From contig NZ_BAABIA010000004.1 of the NCBI RefSeq assembly GCF_039542385.1, positions 434,001 through 498,000 on the forward strand: DNA of 64,000 bases. The letters run 5' to 3'. Both the position numbers and the translations under genes were made by a program. Of this stretch, positions 27,100-36,312 are shown in pieces. The stretch comes from Prosthecobacter algae (GTDB lineage: Bacteria > Verrucomicrobiota > Verrucomicrobiia > Verrucomicrobiales > Verrucomicrobiaceae). The first letter of the stretch is position 1. Every line of letters begins with the position of its first letter. Under the pieces are notes generated by a model. The model made no database searches. It saw nothing but the letters and a program-made list of their open reading frames with translations, and was not told the DNA's origin.

Positions 27100-29907
27100 T
27101 CACTTCTTCTCCTTGGGAAGCACTTTCACGGCCACGGCACGATTCGCCTGAAGGAACTCTTTGGCGAGAGCCTGGATCTCTTCTTTTTTGATGCCTTCGA
27201 AGTCGCTGAGCAGGTTCTTCGCCCACTCGATCCGCTCAGGATGCTCCTGGCAGTTGCGCACGACGTTTTGCGACCAGTAACGGTTGTCGCGGCGCATCTG
27301 CTCAAGCTGGGTCATGAGGGGCTTTTGGGCGCGCTCGAACTCATCGTCGCTGATGGGGCCGGCAGCGACTTCGGCGGCGATTTTCACCACCAGTTCGGTG
27401 ATGGGCGCGGCCTGCTCGGGCTTGCACTCGATCATGGCGGTCATGTAGCCGTAACCGGTGAAGGTGTCGCTGGCGACGTGGTAGCAGGCGGGGCTGTAGG
27501 TTTCGCCCAGTTCCTCACGCACCTTGATGCGGAGGCGGTCATCCAAGACGGAACCGAGGAGGGTCAGGCGGCGGGTGCGCTGGATGTCCAGCATGTCGCT
27601 AGTGGGCCAATACAGGGCTGCGATGGCTTTGGGGATCTCGGTATCAAAGGCGATGTCCTTGGTGACGGGGCCCTGAGGGAAGGGGACGACACGCTCTTTT
27701 TCATACTTCGGTTTGTCGGCACGTTTTGGCAGCGCACCCAGGGTCTTGGCGAGGGATTCCAGAACGGCTTTGGGCTCCACATCGCCCACGATGGAAACTT
27801 CCACGTAGTCTTCGGTGAGGGGCTTCTTCAACCAGGCTTCCAGCTCGGCCAGATTGCGCTTCTGCATGGTGGTGATCGGCGGGAAGCCAAAGCGTGGATC
27901 GTCGCTGTGGATGTAGGCCACGACTTTGTCTGCCATGATGCCTTCAGCCGTGTGCTGAAGCTGGACATACATCGGCTCCAGGTTCTTTTGGAACTGACGT
28001 GCGGCCTCTTCACGATAGCCGGGGGCCGTCATGTAAGCGGTGAGGAGCTGCAACTGGGCATCGAGATCGCCCGGGGTGGTGCGTCCGCTGAGCATGAAGG
28101 CTTCATCGCCGACCGCAAAATCGGTGCCGACACTTTTGCTGGCGAAGATGCGGCGGATGTCATCCACGCTGTGTTCCTTGAGACCGCCCATGATGAAGGT
28201 GCTCTGGGCAAAGGGGATGATGCCCTGTTGGTCTGCCGGAGTGCTGAGCTTGCCGCCGCCAAAGTTGATGGTCACGCGGACGGTGCCCTTTTCAAAAGGC
28301 GTGGGTTTGATGTTCACGCGCACGTTGTTTTCAAAGGTGGCCTGAGTGAGCTCGAGCTCCTTCACGATGGACTCTTGGACGACCTTGCCCGGTGTGCCGA
28401 AGCTGGTGTAGGCAAAGGCGGCGGTTTCCTCCTGCTTCGGAGCTTCCACGGGCTTGCTCTGGCTGTCGCGATACACGGTCTTGATCTGCTCGGCGGAATC
28501 GCCTTCCAGCTTCAGGTTGCCTCCGACAAAGATTTGGACATCGTCGCCCTTCCAGGTCTCGGCGAGGGCGGTGTGGCACTCCTCTTTTTTTAGGCTGGCG
28601 AGGGCCTCCTTCACACGGGCGAGATCATCCGACGGATGGGTGAAGACTTTCTTGGAAGCGAGGATGCTCACGACACCGCTGGCCAGATCTCGTGACTTGC
28701 GGGAGTCGGCCTGGGCGGCGCGTAGTTCCACCGTCTTCAGCAGGGAGGCCTTGGCCTCTTCGAATTCGGCTTCGGTGAAACCATGCTGCACAGCGCGGCG
28801 GATCTCGGTTTCCAGAAGGGTCAAAGCTGCCTTCCACTGGTCTGGCGCGCACTGGCCCATGATGCCGATCACTTCGACAAACTCCAGATACTCGTAACTG
28901 TAGGACTCTCCGCTGAGGAAGGGGGCACCCTCGGCCTTGGCCAGCTTGGACAGGCGCTGGTTGATCATTTCATCGGCCAGATCGCGCACCATTTTTTCGC
29001 GGCGGCTGGCGGCGGTGTCGGGTTTGTTTTTGGCGGGGCGCAGCATCTCCACGGAGATGTCCACGGCCTTGGCTTCCATTTCGGTGTGCAGCTTGGCGAT
29101 GAGCCCGCGACCGGTGCTGATTTTGCCCAGGCTAGGGTCTGCCGGATTGGGAGACTTGGCTTTGGCATCGGCAAAGTTTTTCTCGATCTCGGCCTTCACG
29201 GCTTCCACGTCCTTGAAGTCACCCACGGCCACGATCACGGCGCGCTCAGGGGTGTACCACTTGTTGTAGAATTCGACGAAACGCGCCTTCTGCATCGTCT
29301 TGATCGTCTCTTCGGTGCCAATGGGCAGGCGATTCGGTAGCAAGGAATCTGGCAGGGCAAACTTGTAGCCTTCCAGCATCGTGCGGTAGTCAATCGAGTC
29401 TCGGCTCAGCTTCTCGCTCAAAATGATGCCGCGTTCCTTGTCGATCTCCTTTTCACCCAGGCTCATGCCATCGAGGTAATCGCGGAAAAGCTGCATGCCT
29501 TCGCCCAGCATCTTGGTTTCCACCTTGGGCAGTTCCAGCATGTACACTGTTTCCTTGAAGGAGGTGTGCGCATTGGTATCAGCACCGAAGCCCATGCCCA
29601 GACGCTGGAAGTACTCCACCATCTCACCGCCGGGGAAATGGCGGCTACCATTGAAGGCCATGTGCTCCAGGTAGTGCGCCATGCCCTGCTGGTCGTCCTC
29701 TTCCATCAGAGATCCCACGTCCATGTAGATGCGGATGCTGGCACGCCCTGGGGGCTCCACATTCGGCAGGATGACATAGCGTAGCCCGTTTTTCAGGCTG
29801 CCAAACGTCGCTTTCGGATCGGCTTTCAGGTCGCTGGTATCTTGCGGCCACTGGGCGGTCGCAGAGAAACAGAGGAGGAACAGGGCACAGGTAAGACGAA
29901 GGATCAT
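27100..29907 (-). CDS. M16-family zinc metallopeptidase (pitrilysin-like)
   Basis: 935 residues with a signal peptide (MILRLTCALFLLCFSATA), so it is exported. The zinc site HYLEH occupies residues 78-82, with the third ligand Glu expected about 76 residues later; Glu158 (DKERGIILSEK) fits that spacing. The inactive second M16 half follows, consistent with the two-lobed family fold and full length of about 930. M16 enzymes degrade small proteins and peptides, including processing in the periplasm. Both lobes appear intact. It is read in the same direction as MoxR, which lies 56 bp downstream of it on the minus strand. Confidence 0.93.
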   Translation of the reverse strand: MILRLTCALFLLCFSATAQWPQDTSDLKADPKATFGSLKNGLRYVILPNVEPPGRASIRIYMDVGSLMEEDDQQGMAHYLEHMAFNGSRHFPGGEMVEYFQRLGMGFGADTNAHTSFKETVYMLELPKVETKMLGEGMQLFRDYLDGMSLGEKEIDKERGIILSEKLSRDSIDYRTMLEGYKFALPDSLLPNRLPIGTEETIKTMQKARFVEFYNKWYTPERAVIVAVGDFKDVEAVKAEIEKNFADAKAKSPNPADPSLGKISTGRGLIAKLHTEMEAKAVDISVEMLRPAKNKPDTAASRREKMVRDLADEMINQRLSKLAKAEGAPFLSGESYSYEYLEFVEVIGIMGQCAPDQWKAALTLLETEIRRAVQHGFTEAEFEEAKASLLKTVELRAAQADSRKSRDLASGVVSILASKKVFTHPSDDLARVKEALASLKKEECHTALAETWKGDDVQIFVGGNLKLEGDSAEQIKTVYRDSQSKPVEAPKQEETAAFAYTSFGTPGKVVQESIVKELELTQATFENNVRVNIKPTPFEKGTVRVTINFGGGKLSTPADQQGIIPFAQSTFIMGGLKEHSVDDIRRIFASKSVGTDFAVGDEAFMLSGRTTPGDLDAQLQLLTAYMTAPGYREEAARQFQKNLEPMYVQLQHTAEGIMADKVVAYIHSDDPRFGFPPITTMQKRNLAELEAWLKKPLTEDYVEVSIVGDVEPKAVLESLAKTLGALPKRADKPKYEKERVVPFPQGPVTKDIAFDTEIPKAIAALYWPTSDMLDIQRTRRLTLLGSVLDDRLRIKVREELGETYSPACYHVASDTFTGYGYMTAMIECKPEQAAPITELVVKIAAEVAAGPISDDEFERAQKPLMTQLEQMRRDNRYWSQNVVRNCQEHPERIEWAKNLLSDFEGIKKEEIQALAKEFLQANRAVAVKVLPKEKK

Positions 29908-29959
29908 GATGGTTGTTCCCTGTAAGAACGCAGCGGGAGCCGGACCTGTCGAGAAAAAG

Positions 29960-30667
29960 TCACTTTTGGGCCAAACTCATCTCCGGGTTTGCCTGCCTCT
30001 GAGTGAAATCAGGGTTTACGGGCAGGATCATGCAGCCACTGAGAGAGTCTCCCACGATGCGGAAACGGCCTTTGATGACTTGCCGGGCGGTGAATGCGCA
30101 CAGGGCTGCATCCAGAAGATCCATGCTGCGGAGTGAAGAGGTCTGGATGCCTACCTCCTCGAGCAGAGCCCGCCGGACCGTTCTTTTATCTCCGGCCTTC
30201 ACCACCCGACCTGCCAGCACACAGGCCACAGCCTGGGGGAAGGTTTCGAAGCAGACTGGATTTTTCAACGGTTTCTCATCACTGAGGATCGCAAAATCTT
30301 GTCTCAAAGCGTGATGCAGGGCCATGCCTTGAAGCATCCATTCATAGTAACCTCGCGGGTGATTGCGGGCGTCTTCTTCCGTGGGTGTGGAAAAGCAGTA
30401 GATGCCTTCCCGCATCAGTTGTCGTTCCGCCGCACGTGCGCTGCCTCCAGGGGCTCGCCAGCAACAGGGAGCATCCACACCCACGGCCATGGCTCCTTGT
30501 TCTCGGCACCAGGCTGCTACTTCCTCGGCGTTTGTGGACTGAAGGGTGGCGACTATCTCCAGCCCTTCCAGCAAGACTGCGTGGAAGCCTTTTTTGACAC
30601 CGCCCACATCCACCCCGGCGGTGCGTGGTGAATGGAGGGTGTGAGTCTTGGCTTGGGAGGCGGGCAT
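29960..30667 (-). CDS. DUF429 domain protein
   Basis: 235 residues. DUF429 proteins resemble RNase H-like folds; their activity is not established. Visible family blocks are TAGVDVGGVKKGFHAVLL at the N-terminus, AVGVDAPCCWR, a Glu-containing FETFPQAVAC, and DLLDAALCAFTARQVI near the C-terminus. These Asp/Glu residues suit an RNase H-like core but no nuclease activity is claimed. Start chosen at 30667 because it precedes the VDVGG block by the usual distance. It is divergent from the gene at 30780, with 112 bp between. Confidence 0.85.
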   Translation of the reverse strand: MPASQAKTHTLHSPRTAGVDVGGVKKGFHAVLLEGLEIVATLQSTNAEEVAAWCREQGAMAVGVDAPCCWRAPGGSARAAERQLMREGIYCFSTPTEEDARNHPRGYYEWMLQGMALHHALRQDFAILSDEKPLKNPVCFETFPQAVACVLAGRVVKAGDKRTVRRALLEEVGIQTSSLRSMDLLDAALCAFTARQVIKGRFRIVGDSLSGCMILPVNPDFTQRQANPEMSLAQK

Positions 30668-30779
30668 GAATGGTTAAAGCTACGTCCCGCGTGTTTTGGG
30701 CGACGGTTTTTCTGAGCTGTGATGAGTCCTTGAAAAGCATTGACTCCGGTAAGGCTTTCATGGTGGCATGGCTTATCTT

Positions 30780-31358
30780 ATGAAATCCACGCGTTCCTTT
30801 TTTCTGCCTCTTCTGCTGGCCTGGATCACCAGCCTAGCCATGGCCCAGAGTGTGGCGACAGATGAATTCAACTTCAGCCAAATCATCGGCAACTTAGAGT
30901 TTCTTGAGCGCACGGACTATCCAGAAAAAGAGCTGGGCTACAGCTTGCGGTACGAAAATGACAAGCTGCTCAAGGCCGACATCTACGTCTATGACAACGG
31001 CCAGCCTAACATGAAGGATGGCATCGCCTCCCCCGAGGTGAAGGCGGAGATGGCCTCTGTCGCCAGCGGCCTGCACACCATGGAGGAGATGGGCAAGTAT
31101 GAAGGCGTCAAAGAATTGAAGCAGGGCGAAAAGGTGACCAAACCCTCCGGCCTCAAATTTCTGTGGTCCCGCCACAGCCTGCGCCAGATCGGCGGCTCCG
31201 AAGTCATCTACCTGGGCAAACGCATCTCCGATACCTTCCTCATGGTTCGCAAAGGCAAGTTCATCAAGATCCGCATCACCACCAAGGAAAGCGACCTCGC
31301 TGAACACGACAAGGAGATCGAGCGTTTTGTGAACCAGGTCGGTTCCTGTTTGCTGTAA
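30780..31358 (+). CDS. Hypothetical exported protein
   Basis: 192 residues from the ATG at 30780 (an upstream ATG at 30768 is four residues longer). The leader FFLPLLLAWITSLAMA indicates export, with cleavage after AMA. The mature part is mixed alpha/beta with no recognised motif; it has a Gly-Tyr-Ser-Leu-Arg core and ends with a helix ERFVNQVGSCLL. Its single late Cys could be an isolated disulfide partner. It begins a run of small plus-strand genes to 33908. Confidence 0.65.
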   Translation: MKSTRSFFLPLLLAWITSLAMAQSVATDEFNFSQIIGNLEFLERTDYPEKELGYSLRYENDKLLKADIYVYDNGQPNMKDGIASPEVKAEMASVASGLHTMEEMGKYEGVKELKQGEKVTKPSGLKFLWSRHSLRQIGGSEVIYLGKRISDTFLMVRKGKFIKIRITTKESDLAEHDKEIERFVNQVGSCLL

Positions 31359-31414
31359 AAGCCGGGCAGGGGATGTTCTCCTGCTTTTGTTCCATTCTGC
31401 ATTCCTCCCCCCCC

Positions 31415-31867
31415 ATGAAAATTGAAGGCATCAAAAGCTGTTACGACAAGACCCGTGGCCTGTTCTACTTTGCCCGGCTCTGTTCCAAGATCCGGCTGCA
31501 TGCCGCAGGCCAGCTTCCGGCAGAATATCACGAGCTTCTGGGCCAAGGTTTCGATGGCCGCACGGTCCGTTACATGGAGGTCTCTTATGACGATTTGCGC
31601 GCCCAGGTTCTCGCGGGCAAGACCGATGAGGAAACCCTGGACTGGTGCTACGCAAACGGACGCGCCCTCAATGACGAGCAGGTGCTCATTTTCAACAGCT
31701 TCATGAGCAAGCGCGGCTGGCACGATGATGAAACCGACGAGTTCATCCCCGAGATGATCCGCCAATACGGCTTCCCCGATGACGGTCGCATCATCACCGA
31801 TTTCGACCTCATCGAAATGGACGAAGGCCGCTGGACGTCGGATCAATGGCGTGCGGCATGGAAGTAG
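31415..31867 (+). CDS. DUF5069 domain protein
   Basis: 150 residues from the ATG at 31415, chosen because it removes a stretch of Ser and Cys and matches the family's start. The DUF5069 signature is present: CSKIRLHAAGQLPAEYHELL, then QGFDGRTVRYMEV and a C-terminal FPDDGRIITDFDLIEMDEGR. DUF5069 is common in Verrucomicrobia and Planctomycetes and has no known role. It follows the exported hypothetical by 56 bp and precedes the tandem anchored proteins. Confidence 0.8.
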   Translation: MKIEGIKSCYDKTRGLFYFARLCSKIRLHAAGQLPAEYHELLGQGFDGRTVRYMEVSYDDLRAQVLAGKTDEETLDWCYANGRALNDEQVLIFNSFMSKRGWHDDETDEFIPEMIRQYGFPDDGRIITDFDLIEMDEGRWTSDQWRAAWK

Positions 31868-31900
31868 GGCTGGGGTGGGTGTCGGTTACCAGAATTAGTT

Positions 31901-32662
31901 ATGAACGAGAACGAACCGGAGAAACCCAAGAGGAGATGGGGATGGCTGCAATGGAGTGTGGTGCTTGTCGTCCTCGGTTTGCTGGCCTGCTTCGTCATTT
32001 CTGTTGGATGCAACCTCTGGGTGAAGCGTGATCAGATGAGGGCTGCTAACAGTCCACGGGACATTCTGGGGTTGTTGCTGACTTACGCGAGCGAGTACAA
32101 CGGCTATTTCCCCGATCATGGAAAAGATCTGGCAAAATTCACTTCCAATGAAGCCTTCCGGAGTTTCTTCAAAGAAGGCTTGCTTGGATCCACTGCCGCC
32201 GACGAGACTGAGTTCGTCTCCAGCGAAATGATCTTTGGCTGCCCAGAATCCCGCTTTAATCCAGATCAGCAGATTGGCATGCCACCTGATTATGCAGAGG
32301 CACTGACTCCTGGCGAAAACCATTGGATGATGATCGCTGGTTTAAACAATCTGAGTCCCGCCCATTATCCACTGGTCATGGAAAACTCTATTGAAGCCTC
32401 CTGGCCTCCACATTGGTTGCCTTCGTCGTCCAAGCTATCCTGGCTGGTCTCCATAATCCGGGGCATCCTGCCACCTCGCGGACGCAGTTGGCAAGGCGAT
32501 ACCATCATCATCGGCTTTTGCGATGCATCTGTTCGGACTGTGATACTGGAACGAAAAAACAATCAGCTTCATCTGCCCGCCACCATCCTCAAACCTGAAG
32601 GCAAGGAGCCGCTGCCAACGTTGAAAATTCTCGACGTCGAGGTGCCTGAAATACGACAATAG
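31901..32662 (+). CDS. Anchored pseudopilin-like protein, tandem copy 1
   Basis: 253 residues. A polar, charged N-terminus (MNENEPEKPKRR) leads into one membrane helix (WLQWSVVLVVLGLLACFVI). The rest looks like an exported domain. Late features IIIGFCDASVRTV and an earlier ENHWMMIAG resemble the H-x-DG-type prepilin-like (DUF1559-related) proteins common in this phylum, though the classical prepilin cleavage motif is absent. The next gene is a paralogue with near-identical first 80 bp. Function unknown; a substrate of a secretion or pilus-like system is only a possibility. Confidence 0.6.
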   Translation: MNENEPEKPKRRWGWLQWSVVLVVLGLLACFVISVGCNLWVKRDQMRAANSPRDILGLLLTYASEYNGYFPDHGKDLAKFTSNEAFRSFFKEGLLGSTAADETEFVSSEMIFGCPESRFNPDQQIGMPPDYAEALTPGENHWMMIAGLNNLSPAHYPLVMENSIEASWPPHWLPSSSKLSWLVSIIRGILPPRGRSWQGDTIIIGFCDASVRTVILERKNNQLHLPATILKPEGKEPLPTLKILDVEVPEIRQ

Positions 32663-32700
32663 TTCTTGTCTCGCTCGGATGATTTCGAGCATGATTAAGC

Positions 32701-33459
32701 ATGAGCGAGAATGAACCGGAGAAGCCCAAGGGGGGATGGGGTTGCCTGCAATGGAGTGTGGTGCTGGTGGTCCTTGCTCTTATCGCCTCTAACTTTGTTC
32801 CGACCTATGGCCTCACCACGGTCAAGGCTTTGCAAATGAAAGGCAGCAGCAATGCCCGCCAGATCATTGGACTCTTGCTGTTTTACGCCAGCGAGCATGA
32901 GGGGCATTATCCTGACTTCGGGAAGGATCCCTCCAAAATGACTTCCAACGTGGCTTTTCGTGATTTGATCCGGGCAGTGGTGGTAGATGAATTTACCCTC
33001 GACGAAACCATTTTCAGTTGTCCTCGTTCAGCATTCATCGCTGACAAAAAGTTGGGGGAAGCTCCAGACTTTAAGCAGGCGCTCACGCCAGGCGAAAACC
33101 ATTGGATGATGATGGCGGGCTCGGACAACACCTCTGCCAGCAACTCTCTTTTGGTCATGGAGAATGCATTTGAAGCGATCTGGCCGCCCAAGTGGTTGCC
33201 CTATACAGAAACGCCAAGTTCTTCCAAATCATGGTTTTCGGACCGCAGATTGCCACCACCTTGGGAACGGGGGCGCAGTTGGCCAGGCAACACCATTATA
33301 CTTGGTCGCAATGATGCCTCGGTTGAGGTTGTTAAGCTTGAGGAGAAGAACGGTCTGCTGCATTTGCCTAGCTATCTCAGATTCAAGGATGATCCGACTT
33401 CAGTGATTAAAATTCTCGACATTGAGGTCGAAAACCCCGGCACATCCTCGGCACCATGA
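32701..33459 (+). CDS. Anchored pseudopilin-like protein, tandem copy 2
   Basis: 252 residues. Its N-terminus MSENEPEKPKGGWGCLQWSV and membrane helix match copy 1 almost base for base, and the body shares ALTPGENHWMMMAG and a similar IILGRNDASVEVV tail. The pair arose by duplication: the N-terminal anchor is conserved while the bodies have drifted. It overlaps the next gene by 4 bp (ATGA at 33456), indicating translational coupling. Confidence 0.6.
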   Translation: MSENEPEKPKGGWGCLQWSVVLVVLALIASNFVPTYGLTTVKALQMKGSSNARQIIGLLLFYASEHEGHYPDFGKDPSKMTSNVAFRDLIRAVVVDEFTLDETIFSCPRSAFIADKKLGEAPDFKQALTPGENHWMMMAGSDNTSASNSLLVMENAFEAIWPPKWLPYTETPSSSKSWFSDRRLPPPWERGRSWPGNTIILGRNDASVEVVKLEEKNGLLHLPSYLRFKDDPTSVIKILDIEVENPGTSSAP

Positions 33460-33908
33460 AGATTAAACGTCTTTTGACTACGGTCATCATTTTTGGGTTC
33501 CTTGGCTACTACATCAAAGCCAACTTGGATGGGCTATATTTGGGGTACGGTAATACGGCTCTGGAGCCAGCGATCGTGAAATACATGAAGAAGCATGAAG
33601 GCCGCTGGCCCTCTTCCTGGGACGATCTTCAGCCCTATTATAAGGACCTTCTGCTGCCCGTTCATACCACTCGATTCATCCGGAAATACTATTCCATCGC
33701 CTGGAATGTGAACCCCTACGAGATCTATGAGAAGAACAAAGAACCGTCCGCCGACGGAGCAATCTTCAATTATAAAGATGATCTATGCACAGTCGTTTAC
33801 CGCCATTCGAGGGAAGGGCCAGGAGATGACAAACGCCGCTGGATTTTGACGCCTCGCATCCATCAGTTCATTCATGATCGGGCAAAGCAAACTCCGGCAC
33901 CTCGCTGA
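33456..33908 (+). CDS. Hypothetical small membrane-anchored protein
   Basis: 150 residues. An N-terminal helix (LLTTVIIFGFLGYYI) anchors it; the rest is a compact domain with tryptophans and a Tyr-rich region (YYSIAWNVNPYEIYEK). It starts within the stop codon of the gene before it (ATGA), so it is co-translated with the tandem anchored pair. No family recognised. The body shares no obvious motif with the pair, but co-transcription suggests it works with them. Confidence 0.55.
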   Translation: MKIKRLLTTVIIFGFLGYYIKANLDGLYLGYGNTALEPAIVKYMKKHEGRWPSSWDDLQPYYKDLLLPVHTTRFIRKYYSIAWNVNPYEIYEKNKEPSADGAIFNYKDDLCTVVYRHSREGPGDDKRRWILTPRIHQFIHDRAKQTPAPR

Positions 33909-33992
33909 GCATCCCTTGCTCATCCCGCTCCCTGAACCGTGACAAAACGACTTTTCGGAGGCGGGCGAGGCCTTTCTGATTCACGATGCGGG

Positions 33993-34772
33993 ATGACTCC
34001 TGCCGAATCCTTTCTCGACTGCTCTGCGGCCTTGCTTGACCGCGTCCGTGCCCAGCTTCCTGCGATCCAGCAGACGGCGGACCTGTTTGCCCAGACAATC
34101 CTGGCCGGGCAGATGGTGCATGTCTTCGGCTCGGGCCACAGCCGCATTTTGGTGGAGGAAATGTGGCCGCGTTATGGCTCCTTTCCGGGCTTCAATCCCA
34201 TTGTCGAGCTCAGCCTCACCTTCCACAATCTGGTCGTCGGGGCCAATGGCCAGCGACAGGCGATGTTTCTGGAGAACGTCTCCGGCCTGGCCAGTCGCAT
34301 CCTGCGCAACTTTGATCTGAAGGCAGGCGATAGCGCGCTCGTCGTTTCCTCCAGCGGTTGCAATGTGGTGCCTGTGGAGATGGCGGAGGAGTTTCAGCGA
34401 CGCGGGGTCAAGGTGGTGGCGCTCATTTCCAAAGACCACGCCGAGGCCAGCACCAGCCGCCACCCGGCAGGCAAAAAGCTGCAAGACTTTGCCGACATCA
34501 TTTTGGATACGGGGGCACCGATTGGCGATGCCATGGTGAAGATCGAAGGCCTGGAAACACCCGTCGCTCCCGGCAGTACGATTGGCGGCTGTCTCATCGT
34601 CAATGCCGTAAAGGCGGAGATCGCACAGCGCCTCACCCAGGCTGGCCAACCACCGAAGGTGCTGACGGCCGGGGTGCTGGTCGGAGCCCAGAAAGCCACA
34701 GAAATTTTCGAGGCGGCTTATGACGAGCATGCGCGCCGCATTGCCCCCTACTATCAAGGTCTCGGGGCCTGA
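33993..34772 (+). CDS. SIS-domain sugar isomerase-like protein
   Basis: 259 residues from the ATG at 33993 (MTPAESFLDCSAALLD). The SIS fold is clear: VHVFGSGHSRILVEEMWPRY and VVSSSGCNVVPVEMAEEF, a phosphosugar-binding Ser/Gly-rich loop, followed by ALISKDHAEAS and the late GGCLIVNAVKAEI. Such proteins bind or isomerise amino-sugar phosphates. Its stop overlaps the end of the convergent MFS gene by 19 bp. The MFS genes nearby suggest sugar or sugar-acid uptake, but no catabolic operon is visible. Confidence 0.8.
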   Translation: MTPAESFLDCSAALLDRVRAQLPAIQQTADLFAQTILAGQMVHVFGSGHSRILVEEMWPRYGSFPGFNPIVELSLTFHNLVVGANGQRQAMFLENVSGLASRILRNFDLKAGDSALVVSSSGCNVVPVEMAEEFQRRGVKVVALISKDHAEASTSRHPAGKKLQDFADIILDTGAPIGDAMVKIEGLETPVAPGSTIGGCLIVNAVKAEIAQRLTQAGQPPKVLTAGVLVGAQKATEIFEAAYDEHARRIAPYYQGLGA

Positions 34773-36115
34773 GCCTTGATGGGTCGGGTGAAGAAGATGG
34801 CGAGGATGCCGGACATGGCCAGGAAGGCGGCCACGCCATTCATGGCCAGTTGATGACCTGCATTTTCCAGCGCCCATTGAACCAGCCCTTTCGGCAGCAG
34901 GAAGTTAGGCGTCGGCGTCTTCAGCCAGTCAATCAGCTTGGGTCCGACAAAGCCCGCCAGATTGCCGATGGAGTTGATGCCCGCGATGCCCACCGCAGCG
35001 GCTGTGCCGGAGAGCATGGCCGTGGGCAGGGTCCAGAAACACGAGATGCTGCTCATCACCCCCGTGAGGGCCACGGCCATCATCGCCAGTACCAGCGGGG
35101 CAGGCAGGCCGGGAAGACCGCTGAGGGAAAAGGCGATGGCAGCAACCGTGGAGGACAGGCCGATGTGCCAGCGGCGCTCGCCCGTGCGGTCGCTGTGACG
35201 CCCCACCAACACCATGCCGATTGCGGCACAGCCCCAGGGGATCATGGAATACAGCCCCACCTTAAATTCATCCTGAGTCAGCGTGTCCTTGATGATCTGT
35301 GGCAGCCAAAAGGAGGTACCATAAAGGCCGACAATGGCCCCAAAATAGATGCCGCAGCAGATCCAGATCTTGGATGATTTGAAAGCACCCAGCAGTCCTT
35401 GGATGCCGTGGCCCTCGGCGGCCTTGGCTTTCTCATCAGCAGCCAGGTTGCTTTCAAGAAGATCCCTTTCCTGAGGTGTCAGCCACTTGGCCTTGGCAGG
35501 TCGATCTGAAAGAAGGAACGGTACTGCGATGCCCAGCAGTACGGTGGGGATGGCCTCCAGGATGAAAAGCCATTTCCAGGCAGGCAGGCCGTGCCAGCCA
35601 TCGGTGATCTTCAGCAGCCAGCCGGAAAGGGGACTGCCGATCACCCCGGAGACAGCGATGGCCGTCATGAACAGCGCCACCATGTGCGCCTGACGGCGAC
35701 GCGGGTACCAGTAGGTGAGGTAAAGAATGATGCCAGGAAAGAACCCGGCCTCCGCCACGCCTAACAAAAAGCGCAGTGCATAAAACGAAGTCTCGCTGTA
35801 ACTGAAAGCCATCGCCCCGGAGACAAAACCCCAGCCGATCATGATGCGCGCGATCCAGATGCGTGCGCCCACGCGATGCAGGATGACATTTCCCGGCACC
35901 TCAAAGAAAAAGTACCCCAGGAAGAAGATGCCCGCGCCCGTGGCAAAAACAGCGTCTGTGAACCACGCCTCTGTCTTCATGGAGAGCTTGGCAAAGCCCA
36001 CGTTCACTCGGTCAATGTAGGCCAGGATGTAACAGCTGAAGAGCAGGGGAATCAGCCTCCAGGTCACCTTGCGATAGACGGCGGCTTCCTGCGGGCTGGG
36101 AGATTCGGGAATCAT
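34754..36115 (-). CDS. MFS transporter, ACS family (sugar-acid/organic-anion type)
   Basis: 453 residues from the ATG at 36115 (MIPESPSPQEAA; an upstream ATG at 36169 is less likely). Twelve membrane helices can be counted by eye. The family motif YIDRVNVGFAKL at the first helix and the loop RRRQAHMVALFM are typical of the anion:cation symporter family (for example galactonate or tartrate permeases). Substrate cannot be assigned. It contains the word GCCTAACAAAAA at 35759-35770. It ends convergently with the SIS gene. Confidence 0.85.
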   Translation of the reverse strand: MIPESPSPQEAAVYRKVTWRLIPLLFSCYILAYIDRVNVGFAKLSMKTEAWFTDAVFATGAGIFFLGYFFFEVPGNVILHRVGARIWIARIMIGWGFVSGAMAFSYSETSFYALRFLLGVAEAGFFPGIILYLTYWYPRRRQAHMVALFMTAIAVSGVIGSPLSGWLLKITDGWHGLPAWKWLFILEAIPTVLLGIAVPFLLSDRPAKAKWLTPQERDLLESNLAADEKAKAAEGHGIQGLLGAFKSSKIWICCGIYFGAIVGLYGTSFWLPQIIKDTLTQDEFKVGLYSMIPWGCAAIGMVLVGRHSDRTGERRWHIGLSSTVAAIAFSLSGLPGLPAPLVLAMMAVALTGVMSSISCFWTLPTAMLSGTAAAVGIAGINSIGNLAGFVGPKLIDWLKTPTPNFLLPKGLVQWALENAGHQLAMNGVAAFLAMSGILAIFFTRPIKAQAPRP

Positions 36116-36312
36116 GGAGTGGCTGTTGATACTCTGGTCAAAGCGTCCGCTGGAATCTTTTTCCTTCACCCGTTCCCAGAAAAAACAGGCAGTTCGTTCT
36201 GGTCAGGCAGGAGCAGGTTGGGCAAAAAGAGGCAGCGTCAGGTCAAGCATTGGCATCCCTTTGGGCTTTGCCTGGTGGGCTGGATGTGATTAATGGCAGC
36301 CTTCTCAACCCC

